Source of the DNA: Bacteroidota bacterium
GTDB lineage: Bacteria; Bacteroidota; Bacteroidia; AKYH767-A; 2013-40CM-41-45
Reading direction: 5' to 3'
Assembly: GCA_016720935.1 (NCBI GenBank)
Contig: JADKJP010000006.1
Span: forward strand, 310,001-374,000
Length of the DNA stretch: 64,000 nucleotides
In this document: positions 1-8,620 of the stretch, piece after piece
Layout: every line of letters begins with the position of its first letter
Position numbering within the stretch: position 1 is the first letter of the stretch
The notes under the pieces: model-generated
Database searches by the model: none
Seen by the model: the letters and a program-made list of their open reading frames with translations, nothing else
What the model was told of the DNA's origin: nothing
Translations under genes and position numbers: made by a program

Positions 1-1345
1 CATTCGAAGAATAAGTGAAATTTACAGTAGGGAAGGGGAGATTCAACTGTTGCGTGAGAGTCCATGGAACTGCTGCCCAGTTATTGCTGTCGTTCATTTC
101 AAGAATCCAGTTGTTCGGATCTGTAAATGAGACAACGTAATAATCACCATTGCAAACACTGTCGAGTGTGATCCATTGTCCGTAGAGAGCAGCTGAATAA
201 ATATCAAGATAACCAACATAAATTCCCTGGTCAGTTGTGCATCCGGTAACAGTCCCTAAACCATAATTCGGGAAACTGTCACGTCCAAGAATATTCCCCG
301 TAGTGTCCACGCAATATCCGTTTCCGTTTGTGCATGTTCCAAGGTTGACAAGGCAATAGCTTTGTTTGTTACCTGTTCCAACCACCGGCCATTCATATGG
401 CTGTTTTCCAATCATGGGTTGTCTTAGTGTGTATTCGGCCCATCCATCCAAATGAATGTGTCCATGCTGCGGATGATAGGTCATAGTTCCCGCAGGTCTG
501 TTGAATGATGTGAGGGTCCCGTTTGTTTTATGATAAATGGTTTGTTCGACCAGCTGTTTGGGTGGTTGTCCATTCGGACAAACCGGAGTATTGCATGGAA
601 CAAGAGTTGTGTCACAATAACAGGTGTTGATTCCATGAATCTCCAAAGGCCCCCAACCAATATTCGGAGTTGCATTGTTTACATACAAAGTATCTGTTGC
701 TTCATAAGAGCCATCCAGTATGGCTTGAGCAGAGGCGGTCATATCGGGAATCAAATCACAATCTTGTGTTCCGTCCGGACATTGGCAACGTGTAGCATCT
801 TGTACACTGCAAGGCATTATTGAGTGGGTGGTCGGACTGTTTCCAAAAGTCAGCGAAAAGGTATTCACATCACCTGAATCGGCACCGGCAAGATCAGTTA
901 CAACCAGGTACCACGTACCATTCGGATCTCTGCCGTTGTTGTACAATGCAAGATCACCGTCAGGATCAAATTCACCTGTGTAGGGAGGAAGGTTTCCGAG
1001 ATCGCTCAATAATGCATTTGCACTATGGCCACGAAAACATGTGTTGGTAAAATTGTCACCACCATCTCCATTGCGATTAGATAGCATTACAACGAAACTA
1101 TCCGGGCTCATCAGTTCAATTTGCAAATCCCTGTCATAAGTATGAGTGATATCGATGCAAATTCTCTCCAGACCGAAAGTAACTGAATCAATGCTGTTGG
1201 GAAGGCCACTAACTATACAAGGGAAATATTGTGAAACCGCTACACCTGAATAATCATGGATCACACCACCTGTACCGGTAAACGTTTGAGCCTTCGATAT
1301 AGTAAAGAGAAAGGCAAGCAAGATTGCCAGGTAAATTTTTCGCAT
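1..1345 (-). CDS. Secreted P-domain / lysyl-oxidase-like protein (partial, C-terminus beyond left edge)
   Basis: The frame opens at an ATG at 1345-1343 and is open to base 1, about 448 codons, so the C-terminus is missing. It starts with a signal peptide (MRKIYLAILLAFLFTISKAQ). Residues about 25-165 resemble a proprotein-convertase P domain: a DLQIELMSPD strand, GGDNFTNTCF, and NGTWYLVVTD. Residues about 290-420 resemble the lysyl oxidase catalytic domain: HGHIH (His294, 296, 298) matches the copper ligands, NKQSYCL places Lys327 at the cofactor lysine, and DIYSAALYGQW places Tyr383 eight residues before the Trp, as in animal LOX. Known family chemistry is copper-amine oxidation of lysine side chains using lysine tyrosylquinone. 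I infer an exported or surface protein that probably carries a T9SS sorting domain past the window edge. Substrate is unknown. Confidence 0.8.
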   Translation of the reverse strand, partial: MRKIYLAILLAFLFTISKAQTFTGTGGVIHDYSGVAVSQYFPCIVSGLPNSIDSVTFGLERICIDITHTYDRDLQIELMSPDSFVVMLSNRNGDGGDNFTNTCFRGHSANALLSDLGNLPPYTGEFDPDGDLALYNNGRDPNGTWYLVVTDLAGADSGDVNTFSLTFGNSPTTHSIMPCSVQDATRCQCPDGTQDCDLIPDMTASAQAILDGSYEATDTLYVNNATPNIGWGPLEIHGINTCYCDTTLVPCNTPVCPNGQPPKQLVEQTIYHKTNGTLTSFNRPAGTMTYHPQHGHIHLDGWAEYTLRQPMIGKQPYEWPVVGTGNKQSYCLVNLGTCTNGNGYCVDTTGNILGRDSFPNYGLGTVTGCTTDQGIYVGYLDIYSAALYGQWITLDSVCNGDYYVVSFTDPNNWILEMNDSNNWAAVPWTLTQQLNLPFPTVNFTYSSN

Positions 1346-1364
1346 GTGTTCGGGATTTGAATGC

Positions 1365-1372
1365 GAAATATA
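1365..1372 (-). promoter_or_regulatory. Possible -7 element of the lysyl-oxidase-like gene
   Basis: The minus strand reads TATATTTC, one mismatch from the Bacteroidota -7 consensus TAnnTTTG, 20 nt before the start codon. No clear -33 TTTG lies at the right distance, so this is weak. Confidence 0.3.
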
Positions 1373-1487
1373 ATAATTCATTTCAAGGAAATATGATTTA
1401 GTATAAAATACGATTTCATAATTGAGTAATTCATTGAATAAAAATCTTTTCTTGAGTGACATTGAAAATGTTTCACTCCATACCATT

Positions 1488-1578
1488 CAATCTTCAATCT
1501 ACAATCCACAATCCACAATCTACAATCCTCAATCCTCAATCTACAATCCACAATCCACAATCCACAATCTACATTCTT
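1488..1578 (-). repeat. Tandem heptanucleotide array, about 13 units (CAATCYW; TNRRTTR on the minus strand)
   Basis: Read on the plus strand, consecutive 7-bp units are CAATCTT, CAATCTA, CAATCCA (x2), CAATCTA, CAATCCT (x2), CAATCTA, CAATCCA (x3), CAATCTA and a decayed CATTCTT. On the minus strand the units are TAGATTG and TGGATTG, which fit the degenerate heptamer TNRRTTR also seen in the two arrays near 30.3 kb. Units keep exact 7-bp spacing with changes confined to the last two positions. The array lies between divergent genes, not inside a coding sequence. It has no spacers, so it is not CRISPR. Function is unknown. Confidence 0.9.
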
Positions 1579-1659
1579 CATTCAATCTCCAAACTCTTTC
1601 ACATTTGGTTTTATTTTCAATTGCCTTTGGACTTACGAGGTTTTATCACTTTAAAAACG

Positions 1660-1667
1660 TATCTTTG
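1660..1667 (+). promoter_or_regulatory. -7 element of the typA promoter
   Basis: TATCTTTG matches the Bacteroidota -7 consensus TAnnTTTG exactly and is followed by GC. It sits 38 nt before the typA ATG. A TTTT run about 17-20 nt upstream may serve as a weak -33 element. Confidence 0.6.
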
Positions 1668-1705
1668 CGCCCGCTTTCGGAACCTCCTCGAAATGCACTA
1701 ACTAT

Positions 1706-3502
1706 ATGGAAATCAGAAATATTGCGATTATTGCTCACGTTGACCATGGTAAAACAACATTGGTTGACAAGATGCTTCATCAAGCCAAATTGTTCAGGGA
1801 CAATCAGCACACAGGCGACTTGATCCTTGACAACAACGACCTTGAACGTGAACGTGGAATCACTATTGTGGCCAAAAACGTTTCGATTCGTTACAAAGGG
1901 ATAAAAATTAACATCATTGATACTCCTGGTCACGCCGATTTCGGAGGAGAAGTGGAACGCGTGCTCACCATGGCAGATGGCGTATTGTTGCTCGTTGATG
2001 CATTCGAAGGCCCAATGCCTCAGACGCGTTTTGTAACTCAAAAAGCGTTGAGTCTTGGTTTAAAACCAATTGTTGTAATTAATAAAGTCGACAAAGAAAA
2101 TTGCCGTCCGGATGAAGTACACGAGCAGATCTTTGATTTGTTCTTCAATCTGAGCGCGACAGAAGATCAGCTTAATTTTCCAACATTGTATGGATCATCC
2201 AAACAAGGTTGGATGAGTACCGATTGGAATCATCCGACAGATAATATCACAGCTTTGCTGGATGCGATTGTTGAGCACATTCCACCTGCGAATGTAAAAG
2301 TTGGTACTCCGCAAATGCTAATCACCTCTCTTGATTATTCATCCTTTGTTGGTCGTATTGCGATTGGTCGTGTTACGCGCGGTTCCATGCGTGAAAGCAT
2401 GCCGGTATCATTGGTAAAAAGAGATGGTACTATTGTTAAATCACGCGTCAAAGAACTGCACAGTTTCGAAGGACTTGGACGGAGTAAACAGGAAACAGTA
2501 AATGCAGGAGATATCTGCGCGATTGTCGGGCTTGAAAATTTTGACATTGGCGATACTATAGCGGATTTTGAAAATCCCGAAGCACTTCCGACGATTGCAG
2601 TTGATGAACCAACAATGAGTATGTTGTTTACCATTAACAACTCACCATTTTTTGGCAAAGAAGGAAAGTTTGTCACCTCTCGTCACCTTCGCGACAGATT
2701 GTATAAGGAAATTGAAAAAAATCTTGCCCTTCGTGTAGAAGATACAGGATCACCGGATGCATACAATGTCTATGGACGAGGAATTCTCCATTTGTCTATT
2801 CTCATTGAAACCATGAGAAGAGAAGGTTATGAATTACAGGTTGGACAACCTCAGGTGATCATCAAGCACATTGATGGTGTGAAATGTGAACCGATCGAAA
2901 TGCTCACAGTAAATGTTCCTGAACAATTTTCAGGTTCTGTGATTGATCAGGTCACTCAACGAAAAGGTGAGTTGCTGATCATGGAACCAAAAGGAGATGT
3001 TCTTCATTTAGAGTTCGGAATTCCGGCTCGTGGAATTATCGGTCTGAGAAACAATCTTTTAACTGCTACTCAGGGAGAAGCTGTCATTGCTCACCGTTTC
3101 AAATCCTATGAACCATGGAAAGGAGAAATTCCCGCCCGTATTAACGGAGTGCTTCTTTCGATGGATAAAGGCAAATCAACAGCTTATTCCATTGATAAAT
3201 TGCAAGACCGTGGTCGTTTCTTTGTAGAACCCGGTGAAGAAGTGTACGCCGGACAAGTGATTGGTGAGAGTATTCGCCCTGGCGACCTTGTCATCAATGT
3301 CACGCGGGCAAAGCAATTGACCAATATGCGTGCTTCAGGAAGTGATGAAAATGTCAGGATCACCCCTAAAATCAATTTTTCCCTTGAAGAAGCAATGGAA
3401 TACATCGAGAAAGACGAGTATCTGGAGGTTACACCAAAGGCTCTGCGTATGCGAAAGATATTGTTGGACGAAAATGAACGAAAAAGAGCTGCAAAAAATT
3501 AA
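1706..3502 (+). CDS. typA: Ribosome-associated GTPase TypA/BipA
   Basis: This 598-residue translational GTPase has the normal family length. The G1 motif HVDHGKTT lies at about residues 11-18, the switch II DTPGHADFGGEVER at about 72-85, and NKVDKEN near 127. EF-G-like domains III and V follow, then the TypA-specific C-terminal domain ending in a Lys/Arg-rich tail. TypA binds the ribosome at the elongation factor site and is involved in ribosome assembly and stress or cold adaptation; that role is family knowledge. The ATG start follows a good -7 promoter element. The gene appears monocistronic, with 82 bp before the next gene and no obvious terminator between them. Confidence 0.97.
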   Translation: MEIRNIAIIAHVDHGKTTLVDKMLHQAKLFRDNQHTGDLILDNNDLERERGITIVAKNVSIRYKGIKINIIDTPGHADFGGEVERVLTMADGVLLLVDAFEGPMPQTRFVTQKALSLGLKPIVVINKVDKENCRPDEVHEQIFDLFFNLSATEDQLNFPTLYGSSKQGWMSTDWNHPTDNITALLDAIVEHIPPANVKVGTPQMLITSLDYSSFVGRIAIGRVTRGSMRESMPVSLVKRDGTIVKSRVKELHSFEGLGRSKQETVNAGDICAIVGLENFDIGDTIADFENPEALPTIAVDEPTMSMLFTINNSPFFGKEGKFVTSRHLRDRLYKEIEKNLALRVEDTGSPDAYNVYGRGILHLSILIETMRREGYELQVGQPQVIIKHIDGVKCEPIEMLTVNVPEQFSGSVIDQVTQRKGELLIMEPKGDVLHLEFGIPARGIIGLRNNLLTATQGEAVIAHRFKSYEPWKGEIPARINGVLLSMDKGKSTAYSIDKLQDRGRFFVEPGEEVYAGQVIGESIRPGDLVINVTRAKQLTNMRASGSDENVRITPKINFSLEEAMEYIEKDEYLEVTPKALRMRKILLDENERKRAAKN

Positions 3503-3584
3503 TTAACAACCCTTTTGCATCAAAAAAATTATCATAATATTGCGCCTTAAAATTCACCTAAACAACTTTTATCCTCACACGCAA

Positions 3585-5324
3585 ATGAATAAGTTTAGAA
3601 CATTGTCCTACATCCTGCTCGCCATCGCGGTAGCGGGTTGTAATGGTCTCGGTAAAATGGCTAAGAACTTCAACACAGTTAAATACGAAGTTACGCCGAA
3701 TCCACTTGAATTGCATGGTGACAGCGTTGCCATTGCGATCAAAGGAACCTATCCTGCAAAATATTTTGCAAAGAAAGTGGACGCTACTGTGACTCCATCC
3801 ATCAAATCAGCAACAGCTGAACACCCTTACAAGTCAGTAACAAATGTTGGTGAAAAATCAACAACTGCCGGTAACAAGGTGAATTACAAAACTGGTGGAA
3901 GTTTTACCTATAGTGATAAAATTGCCTATACACCTGACATGAAGTCTGCAGATGTAATGGTAAAAGCCAGCGGTTCAAAAGGCAAGACAACAAAAGATCT
4001 TGGCTCAATGAAAATTGCTGACGGTACTATCGTTACTCCATTGCTTGTAAAAGCAGATGAGAAAGTGATTTCAGGAAAAGATCAGTTCCAGCGAATCACT
4101 CCTGCAACTTTTGAAGGTACAATGTACTACCTCATTAACACTTCAAACGTGAATGCTGGCTTCAAAGTGAAGCAGTGCAACATCAGCAACAAAGTTGAAT
4201 TCGCTAAACTTGACAGCGCCGTTAAAGCAATGAGTGTTGCTCCTTACAGCCTGAAAGGTATCAGCATCATGGGTTATGCATCTCCGGATGGTACTGAAAA
4301 GATCAATGCTGATCTTTCTGTAAACCGTAGCAAAGCTTCTGCAAAATACCTGAGCGGAATTTTCAACAAAATGAAAATGAAGATCAGTGCTGACAGTTCA
4401 TTCTTTACAAAGAACAATACCAATGAAGACTGGGCAGGTTTCCAACAGTTGATGTCTGCTTCTGATATGGCTCAGAAAGATATGATTTTGCGTATCGTTT
4501 CTTCAAATTCTGATGCTGAAGCACGTGAAATGGAAATCAAGAAAATGGGTAAAGCATATACTGAAATCGCTGAAGGCGTATTGCCAAAATTGCGTCGTTC
4601 CGCAATCACATTGAATGGCGAAAAGACCGGCCGTTCTGATGAGCAGATAACTGCACTTGCAAAATCCAGCACACCGGATTCCCTTAGCGTGGAGGAGATT
4701 CTGTATGCGGCTACATTAACACAGGACAATGCTGAAAAACTGAGCATCTACAAAACAGCTGAGCGTTTGTACCCACAAGAATGGAGAGCTGCTAACAATG
4801 CAGGTACTATGCTCTTCATGACTGGTGACATTGATGGCGCGATGACTGAATTCAACAAAGCTGACCAATTGTCTGCAGGAAATACTACAGTTAAAAACAA
4901 CCTTGGTGCTTGCTACAGCCGTAAAGGTGATCGCGCAAATGCTACCATGATGTACGCTGCCGCTGCCGGTGCAGGTCCTGAAGTAAACCAAAATCAGGGT
5001 ATCCTTGATATCAAAAATGGTAACTATGGAATGGCTGTTAGCAATTATTCAAACACAAGCAGTTTCAATGCAGCGCTTGCGAAACTTCTTTCCGGTGATA
5101 AAGACGGAGCGATGTCTACAATCGATGCTTCACCTGATAAAGAAACAGCTTCCGGTTACTACCTCAAAGCAGTTATTTCTGCACGTAAAGGCGATGCAGC
5201 CGGTGTTGCAAGCAACCTGAAGAGCTCATGTGAAAAAGACGCTTCCATGAAAGCTATGGCTGCTGAAGATCGTGAATTCATTAAATGGTTCAACGACGCT
5301 TCTTTCAAATCAGCTATTCAATAA
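3585..5324 (+). CDS. Outer-membrane lipoprotein with OmpA-like and TPR regions
   Basis: I start this at ATG 3585, because the 15 codons upstream begin at TTG and would spoil the signal. From there MNKFRTLSYILLAIAVAGC ends in a lipobox with Cys19. The 579-residue product has an N-terminal beta-rich part, an OmpA-like segment (GISIMGYASPDGT, then NRSKASAKYL) around residues 220-290 that could contact peptidoglycan, and tetratricopeptide-like helices from about 395 onward (EWRAANNAGTMLFMTGD, NNLGACYSRKGD). Comparable lipoproteins are common in Bacteroidota, where they are thought to link the outer membrane to the wall or to act as scaffolds. The exact role is not known. A strong terminator follows. 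Confidence 0.8.
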   Translation: MNKFRTLSYILLAIAVAGCNGLGKMAKNFNTVKYEVTPNPLELHGDSVAIAIKGTYPAKYFAKKVDATVTPSIKSATAEHPYKSVTNVGEKSTTAGNKVNYKTGGSFTYSDKIAYTPDMKSADVMVKASGSKGKTTKDLGSMKIADGTIVTPLLVKADEKVISGKDQFQRITPATFEGTMYYLINTSNVNAGFKVKQCNISNKVEFAKLDSAVKAMSVAPYSLKGISIMGYASPDGTEKINADLSVNRSKASAKYLSGIFNKMKMKISADSSFFTKNNTNEDWAGFQQLMSASDMAQKDMILRIVSSNSDAEAREMEIKKMGKAYTEIAEGVLPKLRRSAITLNGEKTGRSDEQITALAKSSTPDSLSVEEILYAATLTQDNAEKLSIYKTAERLYPQEWRAANNAGTMLFMTGDIDGAMTEFNKADQLSAGNTTVKNNLGACYSRKGDRANATMMYAAAAGAGPEVNQNQGILDIKNGNYGMAVSNYSNTSSFNAALAKLLSGDKDGAMSTIDASPDKETASGYYLKAVISARKGDAAGVASNLKSSCEKDASMKAMAAEDREFIKWFNDASFKSAIQ

Positions 5325-5371
5325 TTGAAATAGAATTTTGATTGCGGTCATGTGTCTATGACCACTATCCA

Positions 5372-5437
5372 AATCGCCTCTGTCAAAACTGAATTACTCA
5401 TCAGAGTAAACAGTTTAAAACAGAGGCGATTTTTTTT
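5372..5437 (+). terminator. Rho-independent terminator after the OmpA/TPR lipoprotein gene
   Basis: AATCGCCTCTGT pairs with ACAGAGGCGATT, an inner AAACTG/CAGTTT pair extends the stem, and a run of eight T follows. Confidence 0.88.
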
Positions 5438-5587
5438 GTAGATTTGATTTATTAAACAAATCTGAGTAAATTTCAAATACCAATCATTTCTTAGTTGAAT
5501 AGATAGTGCAATGCCTTTCGATCCAGGAATACTTTTTTCAAGGTGTTTTTTATCTTGGAATTGATCATATCAAATCATCACTCAGCC

Positions 5588-6508
5588 ATGTCACACTTCC
5601 AGGAATCTAGTTATAAAGTACATCAGGATGGTCGCAAGTTTGTGGGTAAGGCTATTGAAGCCGTCATGAATAAGAACTCTGTTGATTACTGGCGACACGA
5701 GCGAATGTACAGCACCTTATTGCCATTGTTAAACAGTTACCCGAATGCATCTTGGCTGACTGTTGGCGATGGTAATTTCGGGAAGGATGCAAATTACATT
5801 CTGAGTAAGGGTGGAAATGCTTTAGCTACCGATCTGAACAATCCGTCTTTTGAATCTGCCCAGGAACAAGGGTTTATTAAGGAATTCAAGCTGGAGAATG
5901 CTGAAAAGCTGAGTTTTAATGATGGTAGTTTTGAATTTGCATTGTGTAAAGAAGCTTATCATCATTTTCCCAGACCTTATATCGCGATTTATGAGATGCT
6001 CAGAGTTACTTCTAAGGCAATTGTGCTCATAGAGCCGAATGATCAGGATACTTTATCGCTTCCCGACATGACCCTTGGAAACGGCATCTTTTGGTTCCTG
6101 AGAGCATTCGTAAAGACAATAAAAAATCTCTTTCGCAAACCGGTAAAACCCGCGCTTGATTATACCTTGTTTTATGAACCCGCGGGAAATTTTATATTCA
6201 CTCTCAATTACCATGAGATGAAAAAAGTAGCGGTCGCATTAAACTTTCCTGCTATCGCCTACAAAGGATTTAATGATACTTATATCGAAGGAACAGGAGA
6301 TGAAATGCTTGCGGATAAAGGCCCGATATACCGACATGTAGCCAAAGGAATCAGTAAGCGTGACAGACAAGTTAGTTTAGGATCCAATTTTCCAACCATG
6401 ATCACCTTTATTATTTTTAAAACAGATCCCTCCAATACATGTGTGGAGTCCTTGAAGTCGAGCGGGTTTGTTTTTGAAAAATTGCCACGTAATCCTGTCA
6501 TTGGCTGA
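5588..6508 (+). CDS. Class I SAM-dependent methyltransferase
   Basis: I choose ATG 5588; an in-frame GTG at 5543 would add 15 unlikely residues. The 306-residue protein has a Rossmann-type methyltransferase core. TVGDGNFGKDANYI at about 64-77 stands where the glycine-rich SAM loop should be, ATDLNN follows as the acidic end of strand 2, and SFEFALCKEAYHHFPRPYIA matches the motif II/post-II region of ubiE-type enzymes. The C-terminal half is less conserved. The substrate cannot be told from the sequence; glycan, lipid or small-molecule targets are all possible. It is a single gene between two terminators. Confidence 0.8.
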   Translation: MSHFQESSYKVHQDGRKFVGKAIEAVMNKNSVDYWRHERMYSTLLPLLNSYPNASWLTVGDGNFGKDANYILSKGGNALATDLNNPSFESAQEQGFIKEFKLENAEKLSFNDGSFEFALCKEAYHHFPRPYIAIYEMLRVTSKAIVLIEPNDQDTLSLPDMTLGNGIFWFLRAFVKTIKNLFRKPVKPALDYTLFYEPAGNFIFTLNYHEMKKVAVALNFPAIAYKGFNDTYIEGTGDEMLADKGPIYRHVAKGISKRDRQVSLGSNFPTMITFIIFKTDPSNTCVESLKSSGFVFEKLPRNPVIG

Positions 6509-6532
6509 TTCTGTTCTCCATCGTTATCATAA

Positions 6533-6568
6533 AAAGAAAGCCGGAAATTAATTCCCGGCTTTCTTTTT
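6533..6568. terminator. Bidirectional terminator between convergent genes
   Basis: AAAGAAAGCCGG pairs with CCGGCTTTCTTT. An A-rich tract precedes it and a T tract follows, so it can end transcripts from both the methyltransferase gene (plus) and the 95-residue gene (minus). Confidence 0.88.
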
Positions 6569-6589
6569 ATATTCTAAACCAAATAAAGT

Positions 6590-6877
6590 TCAGTTCAGAT
6601 TTTTTAATTCTCTGTTTATGATGATGGTCAGACCAACTATGGATGCTTCTTCTCCGCTATTCCCTTTTTTATTTCTGTTCAGTAAAGCATCTGTTCTTTG
6701 TTGAGCAATGCCAAGAATATTTTTTTTAAAACTCATGTACATGGATGTGTTATTGCTTCTGGACTCCGTAACAAGTTCATCTACATCAATTCCAAGTTTC
6801 TCTGCGATCGCTTCAATTTTTTTAAAATAGCTTGACAATTTCGCCAGCTCCGGGTGTTTTTCAATGGTGAGTCTCAT
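6590..6877 (-). CDS. Small hypothetical protein (95 aa)
   Basis: This short frame has a plausible ATG and ends next to a bidirectional terminator, which supports it being a real gene. The product is charged and mostly helical (KLSSYFKKIEAIAEKLGIDVDELV, then SFKKNILGIAQQRTDALL), with no signal peptide or membrane segment, so it is probably cytoplasmic. The first half has a helix-turn-helix feel but lacks a recognisable DNA-binding motif. I do not recognise the family. The 259 bp upstream are AT-rich and hold no other gene. Confidence 0.6.
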   Translation of the reverse strand: MRLTIEKHPELAKLSSYFKKIEAIAEKLGIDVDELVTESRSNNTSMYMSFKKNILGIAQQRTDALLNRNKKGNSGEEASIVGLTIIINRELKNLN

Positions 6878-7136
6878 GTAACAAAGAATAAAAGCGTTGA
6901 TGGGCTATTTATTACGCAGACAAGGAAATGAAAATTTTAACAACAGTCAATATTAATTTTGCCAAAACTCACGGATCATTTAATAAACGAAGTATATATT
7001 TCTAAAATGCAATTAACTAATTCATAATTGAGAATACATCAAATTTCTACTTAACATAATGTTGTCTTGATAATAATAAACTAACCTTCATGAATTTGGG
7101 GGAGAGCTAATTTCTTTTTCTGAATTTGTAAAAAAA

Positions 7137-7796
7137 TCAAGGTTGATTAAATACATATTGCAGAAGATTAGCTCCCATTCTCAGAGCTTTCTGGTGCAAC
7201 TCGGGTGAGTCTTTATGTACATCATAATCTTCCCAACCATCACCGAGGTCACATTCGTATGAATAAAAACATACAAGGCGGCCTTCGTAGATCAGTCCGA
7301 AACCCTGAGCAGGTTTTCCATCGTGTTCGTGAATTTTTGGCAAGCCTTCAGGGAATTCATACTTCTGGTGATAGATCGGATGCGAAAATGGAAGCTCAAC
7401 AAAATCCAATTCAGGAAAAACTTTTTTCATTTGTGGCCTGACATAAGGATCAATTCCAAAATTGTCATCGATGTGAAGAAACCCTCCGCCAATAAGATAT
7501 TTTCTCAAATTGTCGGCTTCAGCATTTGAAAGTACCCAATTGCCGTGACCGGTCATGTGTACTAATGGGTAATCAAATAATTCAGGACTTCCCGCTTCGA
7601 CAATTGCCTGCTCAGTTTGGATGTTCGTTCCCAAATTCTGATTACAAAATTGAATGAGATTGGGAAGAGACGTTTCGAGGTTTGCATACCAGTCACCACC
7701 TCCATTGTATTTAAGCAGACCAATTTTAAAAGAAGGATCGCTTGCATTTGATGAAATGCCGGAGAGAATAAACAGAAGAAGGAGTAATCTTTTCAT
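7137..7796 (-). CDS. Exported DUF4159 domain protein
   Basis: The 219-residue product begins with a signal peptide (MKRLLLLLFILSGISSNA). The mature part matches DUF4159: LLKYNGGGDWYANLETSLPN near the start, LVHMTGHGNW at about residues 78-87, LRKYLIGGGFLHIDD at about 97-111, then FPELDFVELPFSHPIYH and a GFGLIYEGRLVCFYSYECDLGDGWED segment. The fold is related to class I glutamine-amidotransferase-like domains, but no enzymatic activity is established. It lies 21 bp downstream of rsmE on the same strand and is probably cotranscribed with it. The periplasmic location suggests the pairing is positional only. Confidence 0.85.
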   Translation of the reverse strand: MKRLLLLLFILSGISSNASDPSFKIGLLKYNGGGDWYANLETSLPNLIQFCNQNLGTNIQTEQAIVEAGSPELFDYPLVHMTGHGNWVLSNAEADNLRKYLIGGGFLHIDDNFGIDPYVRPQMKKVFPELDFVELPFSHPIYHQKYEFPEGLPKIHEHDGKPAQGFGLIYEGRLVCFYSYECDLGDGWEDYDVHKDSPELHQKALRMGANLLQYVFNQP

Positions 7797-7817
7797 GAAC
7801 TTGAACAGATACTATAA

Positions 7818-8525
7818 TTATTTTGTAACGGCATTCATTGTTGCCAGTACAGCAGATGCCATGAGTCCGGCAGTTTCAGTTCGCAAACGTGAATTACCCA
7901 AAGATACAGGAATAAATCCTGATTTTTTTGCAAGTTCGATTTCCTCTTCATGGAAGTCACCTTCAGGCCCGATGAGTATCAATGCATCTTTCCCTGGTAT
8001 ATAAACATCCGCAAGGGATTGATCTGCGTCCATAGTACAGATGAATCGTGATCCATTGGCTTGATTTTCCATGAACTTTTTAAAATCGGTCATTGGATGC
8101 AGAATTGGAAGTTTGCCGTTCCACGATTGTTTTAACGCTGAAATCAGAATTTTATTCATTCTGTCCGGCTTCAATTCTTTTCTTTCCGAACGTCGGCAAT
8201 TCAAAGGTGTTATTTCATCAATTCCAATTTCAGTTGTCTTTTCAAGAAACCACTCGAAACGTTCATTGTTTTTTGGAGGCGCTATGGCAATGTGCAGATG
8301 ATAAGTTCGATCCGCTTGTTTGCCATAAATTCCTGTCACTTTTACCTGGCAATGCCTTGGGTCTGTGTTTTCAATTTCGGCCGTGTAGAATTTTCCCGAT
8401 CCGTCAGTGAGGGCAATTTTGTCGCCTGAGCCATAACGTAGCACTTTAATGAGATGTTTGGATTCATCTTCAGGAAGAGTGAATGATGCAACTGGATCAA
8501 TGTTGCTGGTAAAAAATAATTCCAT
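7818..8525 (-). CDS. rsmE: 16S rRNA m3U1498 methyltransferase RsmE
   Basis: I start at ATG 8525, since the upstream in-frame codon at 8534 is GTG and adds only three residues. The 235-residue protein has the N-terminal PUA-like barrel (DESKHLIKVLRYGSGDKIALTDGSG) and a C-terminal SPOUT knot with the SAM-binding motifs LILIGPEGD and SLGNSRLRTETAG. LEKTTEIGIDEITPL is also a family signature. RsmE methylates N3 of U1498 in the decoding region of 16S rRNA. It lies between the pckA terminator and the DUF4159 gene. Confidence 0.95.
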   Translation of the reverse strand: MELFFTSNIDPVASFTLPEDESKHLIKVLRYGSGDKIALTDGSGKFYTAEIENTDPRHCQVKVTGIYGKQADRTYHLHIAIAPPKNNERFEWFLEKTTEIGIDEITPLNCRRSERKELKPDRMNKILISALKQSWNGKLPILHPMTDFKKFMENQANGSRFICTMDADQSLADVYIPGKDALILIGPEGDFHEEEIELAKKSGFIPVSLGNSRLRTETAGLMASAVLATMNAVTK

Positions 8526-8572
8526 TGTAGGCACCGGTTTCTTTTTCGAAATTACGTTAAGGGTATCAAATA

Positions 8573-8602
8573 AAAAAACCTTCTCTGTCAGAGAAGGTTT
8601 TT
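8573..8602 (-). terminator. Terminator downstream of pckA
   Basis: The hairpin CCTTCTCTG-T-CAGAGAAGG is flanked by A5 and T5 tracts. On the minus strand it follows the pckA stop codon at 8621, and it precedes rsmE. Confidence 0.85.
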
Positions 8603-8620
8603 AATTCTTGTGAATTTTGC

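Larger units (their letters stand above)
1346..1705. other. 360-bp divergent intergenic region
   Basis: This gap separates the minus-strand lysyl-oxidase-like gene from plus-strand typA. It holds the heptanucleotide array and the typA -7 element. Several short overlapping reading frames cross it, but they are only open because a 7-bp repeat without stop codons reads through all frames. No gene is called here. Confidence 0.7.

Noticed and set aside
1488..1578. CRISPR-like look of regular repeats
   Set aside because: The units are 7 bp and contiguous, with no spacers and no cas genes nearby.
1378..1823. Three overlapping short reading frames over the heptanucleotide array
   Set aside because: A stop-free 7-bp repeat is open in several frames. 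The translations are repeats such as NPQSTI, and they overlap typA or its promoter.
3540..3584. TTG start of the OmpA/TPR lipoprotein
   Set aside because: It would put 15 residues ahead of a normal lipoprotein signal peptide; ATG 3585 fits better.
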